DNA of 64,000 bases from Solea solea (taxonomy: Eukaryota; Chordata; Actinopteri; Pleuronectiformes; Soleidae): the NCBI RefSeq assembly GCF_958295425.1, contig NC_081135.1, positions 37,769,956 to 37,833,955 of the forward strand. The letters run 5' to 3'. The position numbers were made by a program, and so were the translations under genes. Position 1 is the stretch's first letter. Each line of letters opens with the position of its first letter. Under the pieces are notes generated by a model. It saw only the letters and a program-made list of their open reading frames with translations, made no database searches and was not told the origin of the DNA. Below are positions 61,831 to 64,000 of this stretch, piece after piece.

Positions 61831-62555
61831 TTTATACAAACGTGTGGCCAAAAAATGTCCAACTAAACATTAAATCATATATGAAATTGTCTTTGTATGA
61901 CTTGCTAACGTTAGTTTGTGTGAAGTGCAAAAACAAAAAATGGCATTTGGAACAAGTTGGAAACAGTAACTGTTCAAAAACCTTATTTTACTAATTTAAT
62001 CTCCCACAGTCTCACACATAGACAGACACAGAGACAGACACACACACACACAGACAGACACAGTGAGTTGTTTATGTGGTGATTATCTGCGAGTGTCAAG
62101 TGTCCAGTCTTGACTCTGTCGTGTCACACTCGTGTCTTATCTGTCCAGACGCCAGAGCTTGGTCGTCTGTCTGTCCTCTCATCTCCATCTGTCCTCGTCC
62201 TCTGACCTGCACTCTTATCAGAGGACGGGATAAAAGTCTAAAAGCAGTCGTGTCTCTATTTTCACTATGTCCACCGGGAATCCATTATCTCTGTCACACT
62301 TAAAGCCACTGGAGATTGTTAAATATGTTTGTTTGTTCTCGTGTCGCCCGGTGACACTCAAGTTTTTCCCAGTTTTCCATCCAACCAAAGGAAATCAGCA
62401 CAAATAGAAGACATGTGACTTCCTTAAACGTCCTCACGTTCACACATCAATCACAATCTGGGATTTTCATGAAGAAACGTATCAAAATGATGAAGATTTA
62501 TTGGTGGAGTTACATGTGTACTCCACCAACAGATTCTGGCTCAGTGGGATTCCCT

Positions 62556-62606
62556 CCCTCTCTTCCTCCCTCCCTCCCTCCTCCTCCTTCCTTCCTTCCT
62601 TCCTTC
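62556..62606. repeat. pyrimidine tract
   Basis: (TCCC)n passing into (TTCC)n. Confidence 0.85.
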
Positions 62607-62959
62607 ACACTGTAGAAGCAGCAGCTTCTACATCTATTGATTTTTTCTCTGCCACTTTGACCCATTTTTATCCAATGGCTGCTCGTCAATAATCACATTT
62701 GCGTCTCTGTGACAGAGACAGTGTGTGTGTGTGTGTGTGTGTGGGATCATTTATCAACAGTACAGTCAACTGCAGAGTTTACTGTTACGATACGATCATA
62801 AAAACATACGTGGATGGACAGATATTGCAATGTGATACGATCATAACTGGACATATCGTTTATGCATAAAAAAAAAAAAGCTAGATTTTTAGGGCAGCAG
62901 AATTTTCCTGCCCTACATGACATTTTTGTAACGTCAATAACATTATAACAATCATTTGT

Positions 62960-63665
62960 AACACAATTGTTGTGCAGCAGTACCAGGTTCACGTAACGTT
63001 ACACCGCCCAGTTACACTTTTGTAAGTACAGTAAAATGGTAACATTTTAGCATCTTTTGGTAACATCACAAAATCTTGTAAAAAAAACATGTTTTTAAGT
63101 AGAATTGTTGTAACAGTACTAAAAAGGCTTATTATACATTATGTGTTAAGTGTTGTCCTGTAACTAATGTTTCTGTAAATTCAGCAACATGTTTTTGTAA
63201 ATTTTTTATAAGTTTTGTAAATGGTTAGGTAAAATTACATTGTGTAACATGTTACTGTAACTTTGTGGGATTTTTTTTTGGTTTTACCAATTATTTTTGT
63301 TCCTTTAGTTGCAGGTTTTTATAAAATATTAAACGATTTTTTGGGGTTTGACGATATGTAAAAAGGTTTTGTATCATTACACTGTGTCACATATTTCAAT
63401 AACTTTACAATATTTGTGAAAATGTTTGGTAACACAATTAATTAATTGTTGTAACAAGTTACAGTTCACGTAACGTAACACTGCTCACATACACTTTTGT
63501 GGGTACAGTAACATCAGTAAGATGTTTTTGTTTTTTAAATTTTAGCATTTTTACAAAATCTTGTAAAAAAAAATGTAAGTAAAATTGTTGTAACATTGTA
63601 ACAACAACATCATTAAGTAACAGTTTTTGGTCCTGTAAGTTATGTTTCTGTACATTTTTTGTAAG
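62960..63665. repeat. diverged ~482-bp tandem duplication, GTAAC-rich
   Basis: 'ggttcacgtaacgttacacc' and 'cacttttgtaagtacag' at about 62985-63030 recur as 'agttcacgtaacgtaacact' and 'cacttttgtgggtacag' at about 63464-63508. 'acaaaatcttgtaaaaaaaa' and 'ttgttgtaac' also recur in order. Confidence 0.6.
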
Positions 63666-64000
63666 ATTGTTTTAGTAACTTTACAAGGTTTTTTGGTAAC
63701 ATTACGACATTTTTAAACATTTCCCTTGTAATGTTACAAGCGTTCTGTAATGCTATGGTGAAAGGAGTTTATCTATTTTCTCTGTAATCAAAAGTTTTCA
63801 GAAAACAGTCGCACAAATATACATTTTCTCAAAGTTGCTGAGGATTCTCATGACAGGAAACTTTCCTATCGTCACAATTCTGGTGTGTCGGAGGTTTTCT
63901 CTTCATCCAAACACAAATTTACTTGAAAAGTCAAACTCGCAGATTGGCCGCTAAAGCTTTCATATGAAGACAATCTAAACGTCTGTTTTAGGGGAAATTC

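Larger units (their letters stand above)
56754..64000 (-). other. upstream cacnb4 intron, no coding exon recognised
   Basis: About 7.2 kb searched on both strands for the known alternative beta-4 first exons; none found by eye. It is made of microsatellites and transposon remnants, listed separately, and AT-rich DNA. The start-codon exon is expected further right. Confidence 0.5.

Overview
This is vertebrate nuclear DNA, most likely from a ray-finned (teleost) fish. The genes are split by many short introns with GT-AG borders, the intergenic spaces are small, and the repeats are of kinds common in fish: a tRNA-headed SINE, hAT-like non-autonomous elements ending in a 'GCTGCAACTAA' type terminus, a 'CAGGGGTGTCAAAC' hAT end, an RTE/LINE fragment, and many CA, GATAA and TAGG microsatellites. 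I see no prokaryotic, viral or plasmid content.

Three protein-coding genes lie head-to-tail on the minus strand. From right to left, which is 5' to 3', they are cacnb4 (calcium-channel beta-4 subunit, partial at its 5' end, coding exons 49883-56753), arl5a (Arf-like GTPase, complete, 36945-46751) and neb (nebulin, 5' part only, coding exons 1-30250, continuing past the left edge). This matches the CACNB4-ARL5A-NEB order of human 2q23, and that order supports the gene assignments. No gene was found on the plus strand. Plus-strand open frames over the exons are antisense shadows.

Region by region. 1-15.4 kb: nine nebulin super-repeats, each coded by four exons of 312, 204/207, 105 and 108 bp (the ninth is cut by the window edge). 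15.3-20.5 kb: two earlier super-repeats with more introns. 21.2-25.2 kb: eight N-terminal exons. 25.2-30.2 kb: a long intron with a 47-bp minisatellite. 30.16-30.27 kb: the start-codon exon, with a candidate non-coding first exon and muscle-type promoter near 31.2-31.4 kb. 31.4-36.3 kb: intergenic DNA with a LINE fragment. 36.3-47.1 kb: arl5a with a CpG-rich NRF1-site promoter. 47.2-48.4 kb: a decayed 72-bp tandem repeat. 48.4-56.8 kb: the 3' end and twelve coding exons of cacnb4, with minisatellites and MITEs in between. 56.8-64 kb: the upstream cacnb4 intron, with no coding exon that I could recognise.

The three genes are not a functional unit. Nebulin is a thin-filament protein of skeletal-muscle sarcomeres, ARL5A is a trans-Golgi small GTPase, and CACNB4 is an auxiliary subunit of voltage-gated calcium channels. 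I found no new gene system. The most interesting signals concern repeat evolution: recently copied nebulin super-repeats whose introns are still near-identical, exon sizes that add up as expected for intron loss, and interspersed repeats carrying CTCF-like cores. Coordinates of exon borders were read by eye from reading frame plus GT-AG sites.
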